Shown here: piece by piece, positions 34,717 to 47,600 of the stretch
Layout of the letters: every line of letters starts with the position of its first letter
Position numbering within the stretch: the stretch's first letter is position 1
Source of the DNA: Sisyra terminalis
Taxonomy: Eukaryota > Arthropoda > Insecta > Neuroptera > Sisyridae
Assembly (NCBI GenBank): GCA_958496175.1
Contig: OY292275.1
Span: 3,534,001 to 3,598,000 of the forward strand
Length of the DNA: 64,000 bases
Reading direction: 5' to 3'
Made by a program: the position numbers and the translations under genes
The notes under the pieces: model-generated
What the model saw: the letters and a program-made list of their open reading frames with translations, nothing else
Databases searched by the model: none
What the model was told of the DNA's origin: nothing

Positions 34717-35196
34717 GTTGTCTTCCAAGTCTTCAGATTCAAATTATTGATTGACAAATTGATTCATATATTTAAACCAATGCCTACTTAAAATTTACCA
34801 ACTTGAAAATTTTTTTTGGGTCATTTTTTTGGGATTTCAACTAGTTGATAATGAATTCCGGGCTTATCGTAAGTCACGTAAGTGAAAATTAGATTAAAAT
34901 CGTGGAAATCCAACAGAAAATCACTTTAAAACGTGAATGGATACGACAGCGATATCTCTGAATTATCATCGCAACAGTGACGTCATCGGTAAAGTAGTGT
35001 TCTAGCAAATCGGGCAAGTCTGTCAGATTTGCAGTCATGTTTTAGACCAGGATTTGTCATTTTTCAAATAGAATGACAAAATTTTTAAGGCAAACAATTA
35101 TTTAGGACCAAGAAAAAGTTAAAATTTGAAACGTTAATCCACGCTCCACTTCTCTGATAGTTTACAATTTAGTTTCGGGTCATTTAAATTCAAAGT
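34717..35196. promoter_or_regulatory. Shared head-to-head promoter region
   Basis: These 480 bp separate the start codons of NDUFA1 (minus) and TMEM62 (plus), so both 5' UTRs and promoters must lie here unless there are distant first exons. The DNA is AT-rich, with no TATA box convincingly placed for either side. A bidirectional promoter is inferred from layout only. Confidence 0.5.
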
Positions 35197-38100
35197 ATGC
35201 AGTTGTCTAAAATTACGATATGTCTGATTATTTTTGGTTTGATGTTTTCGATTTTCGTGGCAAATTTGGCGAATTTGATTAGCGTGGATGTGAATTACGC
35301 GGACGAGGACGAGGTGGCCGAGGCCAAGGCGATGGTGCGACCTGTGATGCCACTGGGCGATTCTAGTAAGCATTTGATGTGGTTTGTCCAGGTTAGTATT
35401 TGGAAGTCTAGAAAATGGAAATAATTGATCTGAAATTTCCTGGTTTTTTTTTTAGCTTTCCGACTTGCATATCAGTGTGTTTCACGACCTGGGTCGCATC
35501 TCCGACCTGAAGACCTTCTGCGAGAAAACCTTGCCCGTGATAAATCCTTCACTTCTAATCGCCTCCGGCGACCTTACCGACTCCAAGGAACGTAATAATA
35601 TTGGCTCCCAACAATTCGAGGGCGAGTGGCTATCTTATCGCAATGTCCTTGACGAATGCAAGGCCCACAATAAAATTCCGTGGCTTGATATCCGCGGAAA
35701 TCATGGTAAACGTCAACGCTTACGTTAGTACAACTTGGTTATCAGTTTTGAATTTTATGACATTTCAGATAACTTTAATGTCGGTGGAGTGGAATCAAAA
35801 TTCAATTATTATCGCAACTATTCGGAACAGGGTAAAACACATGCAAAATCATACAAGTATGAGGTGCGAATCGGCGGCGATTTGTACACGTTTATTGCGA
35901 TCGACGCTTGCGTCGACCCAGGCCCACGACGCCCGTTTAATTTCGTAGGACTTTTACGTAAAGAAGAGATTGACAATATCGTTAAATTTTCAGAGGAGGC
36001 CCAACAAAACGGTAGCAATTATACGATTTGGTAATTGAAGCATTTAGCACTACATATCAGTAACAATGGTTGCCTATCTATAACTCTTTGCGTTCTAGGT
36101 TTGGTCATTATCCAACGTCATGTATATTGGCTCAAAATCAACACGATTTACGATACATCATTGGAAAGGACACCAATGCATATACATATTTATGTGGCCA
36201 TTTTCACCAACTTGGAGGCCTCGTGCCCAACATGTACACCCTACAACAAGCCGGCTTCCTAGAGTTGGAATTGGGCGATTGGAAAGACAATCGAATGTAA
36301 TCCCGAAAGTATTAGAAAAAATTTCAATATACAATGTTATGAATATTTTAGGTATCGCATTGTCGCAATAGATCACGGGATTTTATCGTTTGCCGATGTG
36401 GAATACAAGAGTTGGCCGGTCGTATTAATCACAAATCCAAAACACGCGTTATACATGATCCCGAAACGGGAAAATATTGAAAATATTAAGCAATCAACTC
36501 ATATAAGGTATAAATGAAGGGCAAATAAGGGAATATTTGTTGACCCGTTCGGTTTCTAGACTTTTAGCGTTTTCTACCGCTAAAATTATTGAACTGAAAG
36601 TTCGTGTTAATAAAGAAGAGTGGAAAGACTGCAGAAATGTGGAGGGTCCATTATATGTGGCCGAATGGGACCCAAAAAAATATTTACATGGGATGCATTA
36701 TGTTTATGTAAGAAATCGTTTTTTTTACTAATTGGAAATTAGTGCAGTAGTTTATGCGATAATTAAATTACTAGTAGTATGTAAACTATTTGGCTTTATT
36801 GATGTTATACTTCTTTAGTAGAGTTATGAAAAATTAACCAGAGTAACGCCGTTGCTAACATGTGACCCATGTTAAATGAATTAAACGGTTTATTCATATA
36901 TGTAACTAGCTGATTCCCGCAACTTCCTCTGCGTAACGTAGGTGTAGATTATGTTTTCTTTTCAAATTTGCCATTTGAAGTGGTATAATGGTTCGTATTT
37001 CTTTTATGAAAAAATCGCCAAAAATTCGTCAACTTTAAAAACATACATTTAATAAACTGTTGCAAAGAATAAAATTGTTCTATGTAATAATCAATTAATT
37101 TTCTAAAAATATTTATAAATATCTAAAAAGAGTATGGTCTATTGCGTATAGCTACGGTAGGTATACCTACCGTAGCCCAAATAATCTGTAAATCAATCAG
37201 CATCTATACATAAATAAAAAATATCACCAAGTTCAAAAAAGTTGGTCTTAATTATAAGTAAAGAGCGATGACCATGCGATATTTTTCAAATAACTTACAT
37301 TTTTAAACTGGCGATATCTTTCGAATGGAATGTTCAAATTGAATAACTCAAAAAGTTATATAATGGCATTGAAGCAAACTTAAATATGAAGTCATTTATT
37401 TTGATAAGGATCAATCCCAAAGTATAAATAAAATACCTTTTGTAACGGTGGCATTTATATACATTTTTTAACATGAAAAAACACTTTTGTGGCATAACTA
37501 TAATAGTTAGACATATGCTGTCGCTTTATTTTTTTGTAGATAATGATATGTTCTGCAAAATCGTACTACACTATTTTGTTCTATAACCAATGGTTTTCGC
37601 AATGCACGCGATAAAAGAATGTTTTTTGGTAATTTTTTCAGACCTTGGGTTACATTATTGGAGTTTTAGTATGGATCCCTAATTTTTTTGAAAATTTAAT
37701 ATAGCCTATGTTCACCGAAAATAGTGTAGCTTCCCAACAGTGAAAGAATTTTTCAAATCGGTCAAGTAGTTTCGGAGCCTATTTAAAGCAAACAAACAAT
37801 CAAATCTTTTCTCTTTATAATAATAGATAGATATAGATTTTGTATAAGTACCCAAATGTGTATATTAGACTGATTCAAAAAAAAATTGTGAATTTTTTTT
37901 TCTTAATTATATCGAAAATATTGTTGGGAATGACAAAAAAAAATCCTGTGAAAGTTTAAGCTCTTAATATTAAGAGGTGCGGCATCGCAAATTTCGATTT
38001 TCCATTTAAATAACATGGGAACAATATTCTCTTGCACTTTGGAATTTTATAGCTCACGTTGGTGACAATATTTCGGAAAGACCAAGGTTTACTCTTTTAA

Positions 38101-41100
38101 AAAATTGAACGATCTACAAAAAAGGTCTCTTACAAGTTTTTAATATATTTATTCCTTCAAAAGTTACTCAAGGTTAAAGTTGAACTAAAGAGAAATTTTA
38201 ATATTTTTTCAATTTTTTGACTCAACTATCAATTTTATGAGAAAATTTTGTGGGACATTTTTTGTAGAGCACTTTTTTTCCTATAACTTATATCTATAAA
38301 AGTTTTTGATATTTTTCACAAGTCCTAAGTTATTTGCATTAAACTGCAAATTCCCTGAATTATTATATTTTTAACAAAAAAATTATTTTTTGAATTTTAA
38401 TTAAATAACTTAGGACCTGTGAAAAATATCAAAAACATTCAAAGAGATAAGTTATAGAAAAAAAGTGCTCTACAAAAAATTTCCCATAAAATTTTCTCAT
38501 AAAATTGATGGTTGTGTCAAAAAATTGAAAAAATATTAAAATTTCTCTTTAGTTCAACTTTGACGTCGAATAACTTTTGAAGGAATAAATATATCAAAAA
38601 CTCGTAAGAGACCTTTTTTGTAGATCGTTCAATTTTCTACAAGAATATACCTTGGTCATTCCGAAATATTGTCACCAACGTGAGCTTTAAAATTCCAAAG
38701 TGCAAAAGAATATTGTTCCCATGTTATTTAAATGGAAAATCGAAATTTGCAATGCGGCACGTCTTAATATTCATATTAAGAGCTTAAACTTTCACAGGAT
38801 TTTTTATTGTCATTTCCAACAATATTTTCGATATAATTAAGAAAAAAAATTCATATTTTTTTTTTCAATTAATTCGTGAAAAACGCAACGCTTTAGGCAG
38901 AAAATACTATTTAGTCCCAACTGTCAACATGACATTTGGAGAATATAAGCTTTATAATGTTCTAAATATAATATTTAATATATTATAAACAAGGGATCCA
39001 GGAGCGAAGCATTTTATTAAATAAATGCAATATTATTAAATTAGCATCTTAATTTATGATTGGGGAAGCTTCCCCATCTTCCCACTGTTGGTTTCGCCCC
39101 TGGGACCTTTTACCCTTTTTTTCCATGAAAATCTTTAACTCATAAGTATTTATATTTCATAAACTAAAGTAGTTTCGCTATAAACGGTAGTGTATAAGTC
39201 AGTATAAGTTTAGGGTTTTTGTGGTACTTAAAAAACTAAAATTTTTAGGGAACAAGCATGAAGTTATGTTCAGGTTGGTAGATTATCCAATTGAATATAG
39301 GGAAATAATAAGTCACTGTTGAAAATTGGCTATCTCTTATTTAAGCATTTATATTTGTATAACTCCTTGTAACTCTTTCCAAAAAGGATTGTAGTAGGCT
39401 TCAGTTTTGTAGCCAAACTCACGTCGTAATGATTTAAAAAATTATTTAGTGCACGAAATATTCAATTGAACTAATTTTCTAACTACTATTCGAAAATAGA
39501 TATCGAAAAATTAGATTTGGATCAAAAAAAATTTGAGGGGCACTTTTATAAGCTATCTATCTAGACCTGAAGTTCCCAAATTTAAGCTTTTGTCTGATAA
39601 ATAACTTTAAGGGATTCTCTAGTTCAATGAAACTATTGTTGTGGAATATGAAATATAAGCCCGTTGCAGTTGAGGACTTCTGCTTTTAATTGAACCGTAA
39701 GTTTTTTTAAGTAAAAACCCAGATTGGGAAACACTGGTCTAGATTTGTCACCATACAATTGTGTACCAATTAAATGATTATTCTAGGAATAAATTGGGAT
39801 TTATTTATATTTGATTTTTCTGCTTTAAGGTTCACATTAAGGATGAATATGGACGTGTTAATATAATCCAACAACCATTCGCTCTGGATGGATCCAGAAT
39901 GAGCTTTGGAATCCTACCAAGAATAGCTTTAATGACCAACGTTAGTCGAATAGTAAGTTCCAGATTATACCAAAATCAGGTCCGGGTTTAGGCATTGTAA
40001 CTAATTTACGAATCCAAATTCGGGCTTGACTTAATCTCCAAATTATAAATATTTTCTTCAAAAGTTTCAGTGTATGTTCGGCGTAATGTTAATAATTTGT
40101 GTGGTACCACTATCAATTCTGAAGTTTCTACACTATAAAGTTCAAGGTATTTTTTTTCCTATGAAATGTATATTGGCTATTTAACCCCTTTGTATTTTCT
40201 AGCGGGAAAGTTAGCATGTCCAAACTTTGGATTTGGATCGACGTGGATCAGAAAGTTATGGATATTGGCGACGATAAATCGATTATTTTATCCATTGATT
40301 TTTTACGCTTTATACATAAGTGTGGGACCATGGTCGATTGGACATTTGGTTGAGGATCATATTGGGGTTGTTTTTGCGTGGGGTATTTTTGTAAATGGTT
40401 CGTTTTTGCCCGGATCATTTACATATGCCTACGGATTTTTGCAGGTAAACAATTTGGTGGAATAAATCGGAAGGGAAATGTGGGTTTTTAATAAGGGATA
40501 GGGAGTTAAACATTTCTGAAAACTATAAAAAATATTCATAATATTTCGTAGATACCAAATTTAAACGATTTTATCTATTTTTTAAGTGGAAAAATTATAA
40601 AATTAGCATTCTGGATTTTAATTTTCATAACCCAATTTAAATGGAAAGCTTGATCTGATAATATAGAAATCTGTATTTACCTTATCAGGTTCAAACGTTT
40701 TTTCGATAGAGGTCATCTTGAATATTTGTTCCAATCCAAATTTAGATTAATATAATTAACTATTCAATTAATTAATATTTATTGCCCTAAATTATCCCGT
40801 TTGTTTCAGCTGTTTTCGTTGCAATTTCCGCTGACATTAATTTTGGCAAGTTTATGCGAATCCAGGTAATTTTTTTTAATATTGCAATTTTTTTTCAATG
40901 TTTTTATTTACCTATTTTTTTTTTTTTTTGAAGGCTTCATATTCATATGGGAAAACTTCGTTCTTCTGGATCGAAACTACGCACAATTTGCAGTCAAACT
41001 CCGTTTGTGGGAATTTTATTGCTCCAAGTCCTATTTGCATATTCGTTTTGGTTGTCCTATGGAAATTTGGCATTTTTCCTTGGTCCCCTGAAGACTTGGT

Positions 41101-41351
41101 CCATTTTTTTGGCCATTTGGATGTGGTATCAGGCATTTCGGTTGCCTGAAAAGTGTACAAGGTATTGAGATTTGGGAAATTTATAATATTTATGTTTATC
41201 ATCGGCTAGTAAAATTTAAATTACTGAATTTACTAGCCGGTTTGGGTGCTTTTGAATTATCTCTGTATAAGTCCTAATTTTATCGTATTTTTTTAGGGAT
41301 GCAGCAAAAGTTTGGTGTTTAAAGGACCGACGTAATTTTAATGTGGATTAG
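35197..41351 (+). CDS. TMEM62: TMEM62-like membrane metallophosphoesterase, 12 exons
   Basis: Exons: 35197-35391, 35456-35705, 35769-36030, 36099-36296, 36352-36507, 36560-36707, 39830-39952, 40071-40146, 40203-40444, 40810-40865, 40934-41161, 41297-41351. All introns are GT-AG and phases agree, giving 662 residues (human TMEM62 is about 640). A hydrophobic N-terminal anchor (about 6-28) precedes a calcineurin-like phosphoesterase domain with every metal-site motif: SDLH (67-70), SGD (102-104), GNHD (146-149), GHYP (238-241), GHFH (269-272). The GNHD Asp is created by a splice junction, which supports the model. About five hydrophobic segments follow (from residue 446 on; e.g. 497-517, 593-613, 623-640). 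Family members are predicted multi-pass membrane enzymes whose substrate is not established. Intron 6 (3.1 kb) carries transposons; the others are short. Confidence 0.93.
36905..37839 (+). mobile_element. RTE-like copy in TMEM62 intron 6
   Basis: The start ACTAGCTGATTCCCGCAACT matches 13906. The end GTTTCGGAGCCTATTTAAAG, CAAACAAACAATCAAATC and a TATAGATT tail match 4749-4934. Its orientation is the same as the gene. About 935 bp, with no open frame of note. Confidence 0.7.
37865..38868. mobile_element. Foldback family A, simple palindrome in TMEM62 intron 6
   Basis: This is the cleanest family A copy: arms of about 480 bp around a centre near 38365. The left end TTAGACTGATTC is preceded by TATA. 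The right end is degenerate (TTTTTTTTTCAATT). Landmarks GAGGTGCGGCATCGCAAATT and TTTGGAATTTTATAGCTCAC are mirrored in the right arm. It starts 26 bp after the RTE-like copy. Confidence 0.85.
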
Positions 41352-41399
41352 TCGTGTTGGCTGTTGGTTATTGATGAAATTTATTGAAAAGAAAAAAAT

Positions 41400-41405
41400 A
41401 ATAAA
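41400..41405 (+). terminator. Polyadenylation signal of TMEM62
   Basis: AATAAA lies 49 bp past the stop codon at 41349-41351. Confidence 0.6.
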
Positions 41406-42391
41406 TGTTTGCAATGTATTTTAATAATCTTTACAATATTTGTTAAAATAAAAATGAGCTTTTTATTTAATTGATTTGTAAATGTCGATTTCGAATTTAA
41501 TCATATCGAACACAAAATATGATAGTTTTTCTAGTCAATGTACATTAACTAAGAACTGATAGAGTATACAATTTTAATTTTAATATTTAATATTGCATTT
41601 ACAGTGTCTTCTTTTATTGAACAAAGTATGATAGGAAAATGAAATTTTCTTAATTGTACACTACATAATATATATATATTAATAAATGTATAAATGTGAG
41701 AATTGTGTTAATAAAATATAAACCAATTTCTGTGTTTTTTTTTCGGGGGAATTGGAGAGGTTGAAGAAGAAAATTTTTTTCAAGAAGAATTTGAAATCCC
41801 GTCGACCTTGTACGCATCATATATATCAACTGACCACACTCAATGACCATAACATATCTCCCAAAAAAAAATTTTTAGAAAGTTTTCATCTTCCTCCATA
41901 TCCAAACTTTCTAATCATTCGATTAGAGATATTTGGATGCTGGGTACATAAAACTCGATTTGGTAAACAATTTTAAAACGTGTAGGCATACTAAGTGCAT
42001 TTCAGAAATTCCTCTTGAATTTTATATTTGGGTCTTATTTTTTGTTTTGTGATGTTTTGATCGATTGAAAGATTTAAATCGATTCCCAGAATAATTTAAC
42101 GGTTTTCGCAATGTTTACCTGATCGGTCGTGTGGTGATGAGTCATTTCTGCGGAAGTCATTAAAATGTTTTCTTCTCGAAAATGTGGCCTAATTTTTCAA
42201 TGATTTGCATACGAAAAAAAATGTGTTATACATGCAATGTTTTTCGTAGGAATCTTTAAAAACTTTCCTTTAATTTTGGCATTTTATTGTGCAGGATTAA
42301 ATCTTTTATCGTCAAATCTTAACTGACCCAAAAAAAGCATTCAATACAGTCTAATATCTAAGAATTTAGTTCGAAAATTTTCTTAGAATAT
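41406..42391. other. Intergenic, nothing recognised
   Basis: AT-rich 3' flank of TMEM62. The frames at 41650-41976 are unrecognised and not supported. Confidence 0.4.
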
Positions 42392-42677
42392 AATAATTAA
42401 ATTGGAGGCAATAAGGACGAAGTTTCTTGTGGAATATTATTTATTTTATCCCCAACGTTTCGTCAGTCATTCCTGACTTCTTCAGGGCTCAAAATTAAAA
42501 ATTACTCCACAAATGTCAAAAAATTAAGCTGTAAAATGACCCAACTAGTAGAACGGCAAACCAAGAATACAATTTGGTATTGATAAATAAAAAATTATTG
42601 AAAAAATACTTCGTCCTTATTGCCCACAATTTAATTATTATATTTAAAAAGACAAGGACTTAAACAACATGGATTTC
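42392..42677 (-). mobile_element. Hammerhead-motif inverted-arm element A
   Basis: The 10-bp duplication CTTAGAATAT flanks the insert (42382-42391 and 42678-42687). Inverted arms (AATTAAATTGGAGGCAATAA and its complement at about 42611-42650) enclose a loop. On the minus strand the loop has CTGAAGA (42485-42479), an unpaired A, the stem GTCAG/CTGAC and GAAAC (42461-42457). This is a hammerhead-ribozyme-like core as found in Penelope-like elements. The 286 bp have no ORF. Confidence 0.6.
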
Positions 42678-42687
42678 CTTAGAATAT

Positions 42688-43392
42688 TCCAGACTTCAAG
42701 GAAAACGAATGTCCAAATTTCCTTTTTTAAGTCCTACACCGAAAAACCCAGATTTAAGCAATCAAATGGAAATTATTGCAACTTTTGGGGAACAATAATA
42801 ATTTTGGCATCATTCTTTATCCAAATCAAAATATACAAATCGATTTAATACTAAGAAATTAAAGTTTTACAAAATTCCAGGTCTACAAAACCAAATTTAT
42901 TTCAAAATAGCCCTACGTTTGTCCTAGATACATACATTTTCGAATACTAGTCTAATGCTTTCACCAAAATTTCTTAAGTAGATCATTGTAAGTACCTTTA
43001 ATGGTTTTTTTATAGGTAGAACTTGAATATGCCCTTCATTTTATGTAAGTAAACTTTGTTGATTACTTTAGATTTCTCCAAGAACTTTACTCAAGTTTTC
43101 TTTTGATATAATAAAAAAAAAAACAATTTTAATGGCTTTTCTCTCGAGATTTACTGTCGTAAATCTTTGGATTTTACTTAATTTTGTCATCACTATTGAT
43201 TGGGAAATCAATAAAACAAAAATCAAAATATTATATTGAAGGCAAAACTTCAGAATATTGGTTGAAATATAAATCATTAGTAGTCCTTCTATAAGCAAAA
43301 ACGATAAAAGCTTTGGCAGACTATATAGTTACTCCTATGACACATATTTTTAATCTATGTAAATACAAAAAAAAAATCGATTTGGTTTTAAG
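42688..43392. other. Intergenic, nothing recognised
   Basis: AT-rich DNA. The 76-codon minus frame at 43068-43298 is unrecognised. Confidence 0.4.
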
Positions 43393-44776
43393 ATGCCAAT
43401 CGAAAGTATATGTCTATCTGTACATGCTGTACAAATTTTTCCGAAAACAAACCACTTTTAAGGGATGAAATCGACCATTAAAGTGCCAGAAGAAATCATA
43501 GAAAACCATCCAAACTTCAATCGCATGTAACATCGTTAAATAAGGGATGATTTTCGACACAAAGGCAGTTTCGGGTTCGTAACAATGTATCAAACGATAA
43601 TATAACAATCTACTTCGAATACGAAATAAAAAAAAATTCGTCAAAAAAACCATGGGATAACCATCGTTGATTTTTTCCAAAGATCGTCAAATTAAAAAAA
43701 AAAAAAAAATAAAGGATGCCAATCGAGTATGTGTCCATCAGGGCATTCTGTGCAAATTTTTTTGAAAACAAACCTTGTTTAAGGGATGAACACGTCCCTC
43801 TTAGTGGGAGAAATCATTGCAATTTCAACAATCGCATATAATGTCGTTATATAAGGGGTGATTTTCGGATAAAGCATAGTTTCGGGTTCGTAACAATGTA
43901 CGAAACGATAATATAACTAGTATATTATAATATAATATAAGTATAGTATATTATAATATAACTAGTTCGAATTCGAGAACAAAACGTTTTTCGTCAAAAA
44001 AAAACCGTGGGTTAACCATCGTTGAATTTTCACGAAAATATCAGATTTCAAAAAAAAATTTAACGATGCCAAACGAAAGTATACGTCCATCTGTACATTC
44101 TGTGTAAATTTTTCCCAAAACAAACCACTTTTAAGGGGTGGAATCGACCATCAAAGTGGTAGATGAAATCATAGAAAACCATCCAAACTTCAATCGCATG
44201 TAACATTGTTAAATAAGGGTGATTTTCGGTCAAAGCACAGTTTCGGGTTCGTAACAATGTATTAAATGAAAATATTCTAATCTTATTCGATTTCGGAACA
44301 TATGCACTTTTCGTCAAAAAAAACCGTGGGTTAACATCGATTTTCTTTGATTTCTTCTGCCACTTTGATGATCGATTTCACCCCTTAAACTTGGTTTGTT
44401 TTCGGAAAATTTTTTACAGAATGTACAGATGGACGTAAACTTTCAATCGGCATCCTTAAATTTTTTTTTTGAAATTTGACGATTTTCGTGAAAAATCAAC
44501 AATAGTTAACCCTCGGTTTCTTTTTGACGAAAAATGCTTTTGTTCCGAATTCGAAAAAGCTTGTGATATTATCGTTTAATACATTGTTACGAACCCAAAA
44601 CTGCCTTTGGTTCGAAAATCATCCCTTATTTAATAATGTTACATGCGATTGAAGTTTGGATGGTTTTCTATGATTTCTTCTGCCACTTTGATGGTCGATT
44701 TCATCCCTTAAACGTGGTTTGTTTTCGGAAAAATTTGCATAGCATGTACAGATGGACTTATACTTTCGATTGGCAT
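43393..44776. mobile_element. Foldback family D, multi-arm
   Basis: The outer ends ATGCCAATCGAAAGTATA and TATACTTTCGATTGGCAT are perfect inverted repeats. Inside are three successive direct arms (43393-43700, 43715-44045, 44066-44345), then a partial and a full inverted arm (44345-44455, 44460-44776), all sharing AAACAAACC, CATCCAAACTTCAATCGCAT and TTTCGGGTTCGTAACAATGT. Frames at 43414-43680 and 44060-44317 are alike only because the arms are. Non-autonomous. Confidence 0.8.
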
Positions 44777-44965
44777 AACCAGATGAATTACAATTAGCAC
44801 AAATAGTTCCTATCGTTTACATAGGTGGTGATAGGTGTAATCCAACAAATTACCGCCCCAATATCGTTAATTTCGAACATAACTGAGTTTTCAAAAATAA
44901 GTAAAAATATTTTCGTTTCAGAAAAACAATTTGGGTTTTGTAAAAGGTAAATGAACAAAAGATAC

Positions 44966-45517
44966 ACAGTTATTTGCATTGAACTGAAAATTTCCTGAAT
45001 TATTATATTTTTAACATAAAAATTATTTTTTTTATTTTAATTAACTAACTTAGGACCTGTGAAAAATATCAAAAACTTTTAAAGAAATAAGTTATAGGAA
45101 AAAAAGTGTTCTACGAAAAATGTCCTATAAAATTTTCTCATAAAATTGATGGTTGCGTCAAAAAATTAAAAAAATATTAAAATTTATCTTTAGTTCAACT
45201 TTGAGCTCAAATAACTTTTGAAGGAATAAATATATCAAAAACTTGTTCGAGACCTTTTTTGTATATCGTTCAATTTTCTACAAGAATATACCTTGGTCAT
45301 TCCGAAATATTGTCACCAACGTGAGCTATAAAATTCCAAAGTGCAAGAGAATATTGTTCCCATGTTATTTAAATGGAAAATCGAAATTTGCGATGCGGCA
45401 CCTCTGAATATTAATTGTAAGAGCTTAAACTTTCACAGGATTTTTTTTTGTCATTCCCAACAATATTTTCGATATAATTAAGAAAAAAAATCATCATTTT
45501 TTTTTGAATCAGTCTAA
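44966..45517. mobile_element. Foldback family A, single arm
   Basis: One family A arm with part of the centre runs from TTGCATTGAACTGAAAATTT to GAATCAGTCTAA at 45517, which is followed by TATATA. The opposite arm is missing. The minus frame 45411-45617 overlaps its end and is not a gene. Confidence 0.75.
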
Positions 45518-47600
45518 TATATATGCAACAAATACTTCCGAACCTGAACATAGTTTCAGGTATTTTCAGTATAAATTTATAGTATAAAGGTAAAAATAGC
45601 CGAGAATCAAATATCAATCGTTGGATCTATTTAACTATTTTCTTTTTGTTGAATGTACCTTTTAAATTTAAGGTTTTTAATGACTATAATATTTGGTTGT
45701 TATATATTTAAAGTTTTTTTGAGATATGATTTTATTTATCTTTGGTAATTGCAAGGATTTGGCCATAGTTTTGCCCTTGTATTTGTTATATTCATCCTTA
45801 CGATAACAATAGAGAAAACATAATGACTCTGCAATGAATTCTTTCTCATTACCCAGTTTATGTGTATTATCATCTTTATCACTCAAAAATCGAATTAATT
45901 TGCATTGTATTTGGCCAGTACCTTTGAAACATTCTTCTAGCCACCCCCCAAAGCAATAATACCATGGTTCACAATATTGTCAAATAATGCATAGTAAATC
46001 ATTTTTAAAGCTTTTTTATCCATTATTTTTTTTTTAGTTGAAAGAAAATAAATCGGAAATATTCAATTGGAAACATTGATTTAATGTATTTCATGTAATT
46101 ATCAAATATTAATTTAGTTTGACAGCTCAAATGCCAAAATTGACATTAAGTAGCCAAAATTGTGGTTTCCATAGAAACCATGGGAATAATTAATAAAATA
46201 AATAGGCTATGGTCGTTGAAAATAAATTACAGATTTCTGTAATTATTTGAATTATGAAAGTTATTGAAATATTTTGCTGTTTGAAATCTTTTTGATAAAT
46301 TGATAATTATCTTTGTGGATTTGGAACACGAAATTTTTTTTGAACAGGAAACTTTGACTGCAATTTAAATTTATAGAAAATCTATTTACTTATTGAATTA
46401 ATATTGTATTCCTAATCCGTACGACTGTTATTAATAATATTAGAAAAGATTTAAAATTGTGATAACTTTAAATTCTTCCAGACCAAACACACCAAAATGA
46501 ATGTTGGAGAGATGATAAAAAAAAAATCTTAGTTCGATGGCCAGTACCTAGTAGTGGATGCTGTGTTGTATCGAAGATAAAATACATAAAGTAATATTGA
46601 AAAAAATATTTTTTCGTGCCTACATCACTGTGTTTTTTGTTGGAGGCGGTGGACCGGGCCAGTGATTTTATGTGTAGGGTAGGTTAGTGCATCCTTGCCT
46701 CTTCAGCGTCTCGCGCCATCGCGGCCCGGCCGGTTCCAAAGCCGGTTTATATTCGAATATTTCAATGTGGAGTAATTTGACTTTTTTCTTACCACCAAAA
46801 GTTTAATGCCTCTTCTTATACAAAAAAATATCCAGCACAAGACAAAGACATTGAGCAGGTCTGGGGAGAAGTCAACATTTCAAGCTCATTTGACTAATAT
46901 TTAAAGTAGTTTTTTTTTATCTCGGTTGGAATAATCGAGGAATGTAATTGTAAAAGGATTTTTTGCTCCGGTTTTTTTTCAGGTGAGCCTCTAAACCATT
47001 GAACGGTCTGAGGCTTAGAAAAAAATTCAATCAGTTTCTTATTTGATTAAATGTCTTGTTTTTTCCAGCGATTGAAATTATTTGAAGAGTGTACAGAATG
47101 ATTCAAAACTTAGGTATATCATCCGATGAAATTATGATTTTTTTGATTGATAACTTAAAAATTTTTTGCTCTCTCAAAGAAATGATGCAGAAAAAATACC
47201 CAGAAAAGAGCCGAGTTTCGGAATTTGAAGGAAAAAAATAATTTTTTATAGAAGAAATAAGAAAATTTACTTAAGTTTATGACAAAGTAATAACTGTTAT
47301 ATCCGGAAAAGGGTAGTTTTTGTATTTTACGTCTTTTCCCGAAAAAAAATCTCTATACTATCTATCTCTGATAGATAAAATCGTTGAAGGAATTCAATTT
47401 CTTCGAAGTCTTTGTAGGCGATACGATTTAGGAAGTAGATTTAAAAAAAATCATTCTTTCGTCTGAAATAATGAGTTTTAAATCATCTATATTTTTATTG
47501 AGACAATAAACGGTTTTTGATTTTTTTTCTCATTTGCAATAATTACTTCAAGCAAAAAGTAACGGATTCGCCAAGTTGGTTGGAATTCTTTGGAAAAATG
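45518..47600. other. Intergenic with one GC-rich island
   Basis: Mostly AT-rich and unrecognised. At 46620-46745 a sharply GC-rich block (GGAGGCGGTGGACCGGGCC, CGCGCCATCGCGGCCCGGCC) stands alone. Near 46110-46190 TTGACA motifs and GGTTTCCATAGAAACC foreshadow the palindromes of the array that follows. Confidence 0.5.

Noticed and set aside
34717..34728. Four extra codons at the NDUFA1 N-terminus
   Set aside because: The upstream codon is TTG, not ATG. The family starts at MW(F/Y)EI, which matches ATG at 34716.
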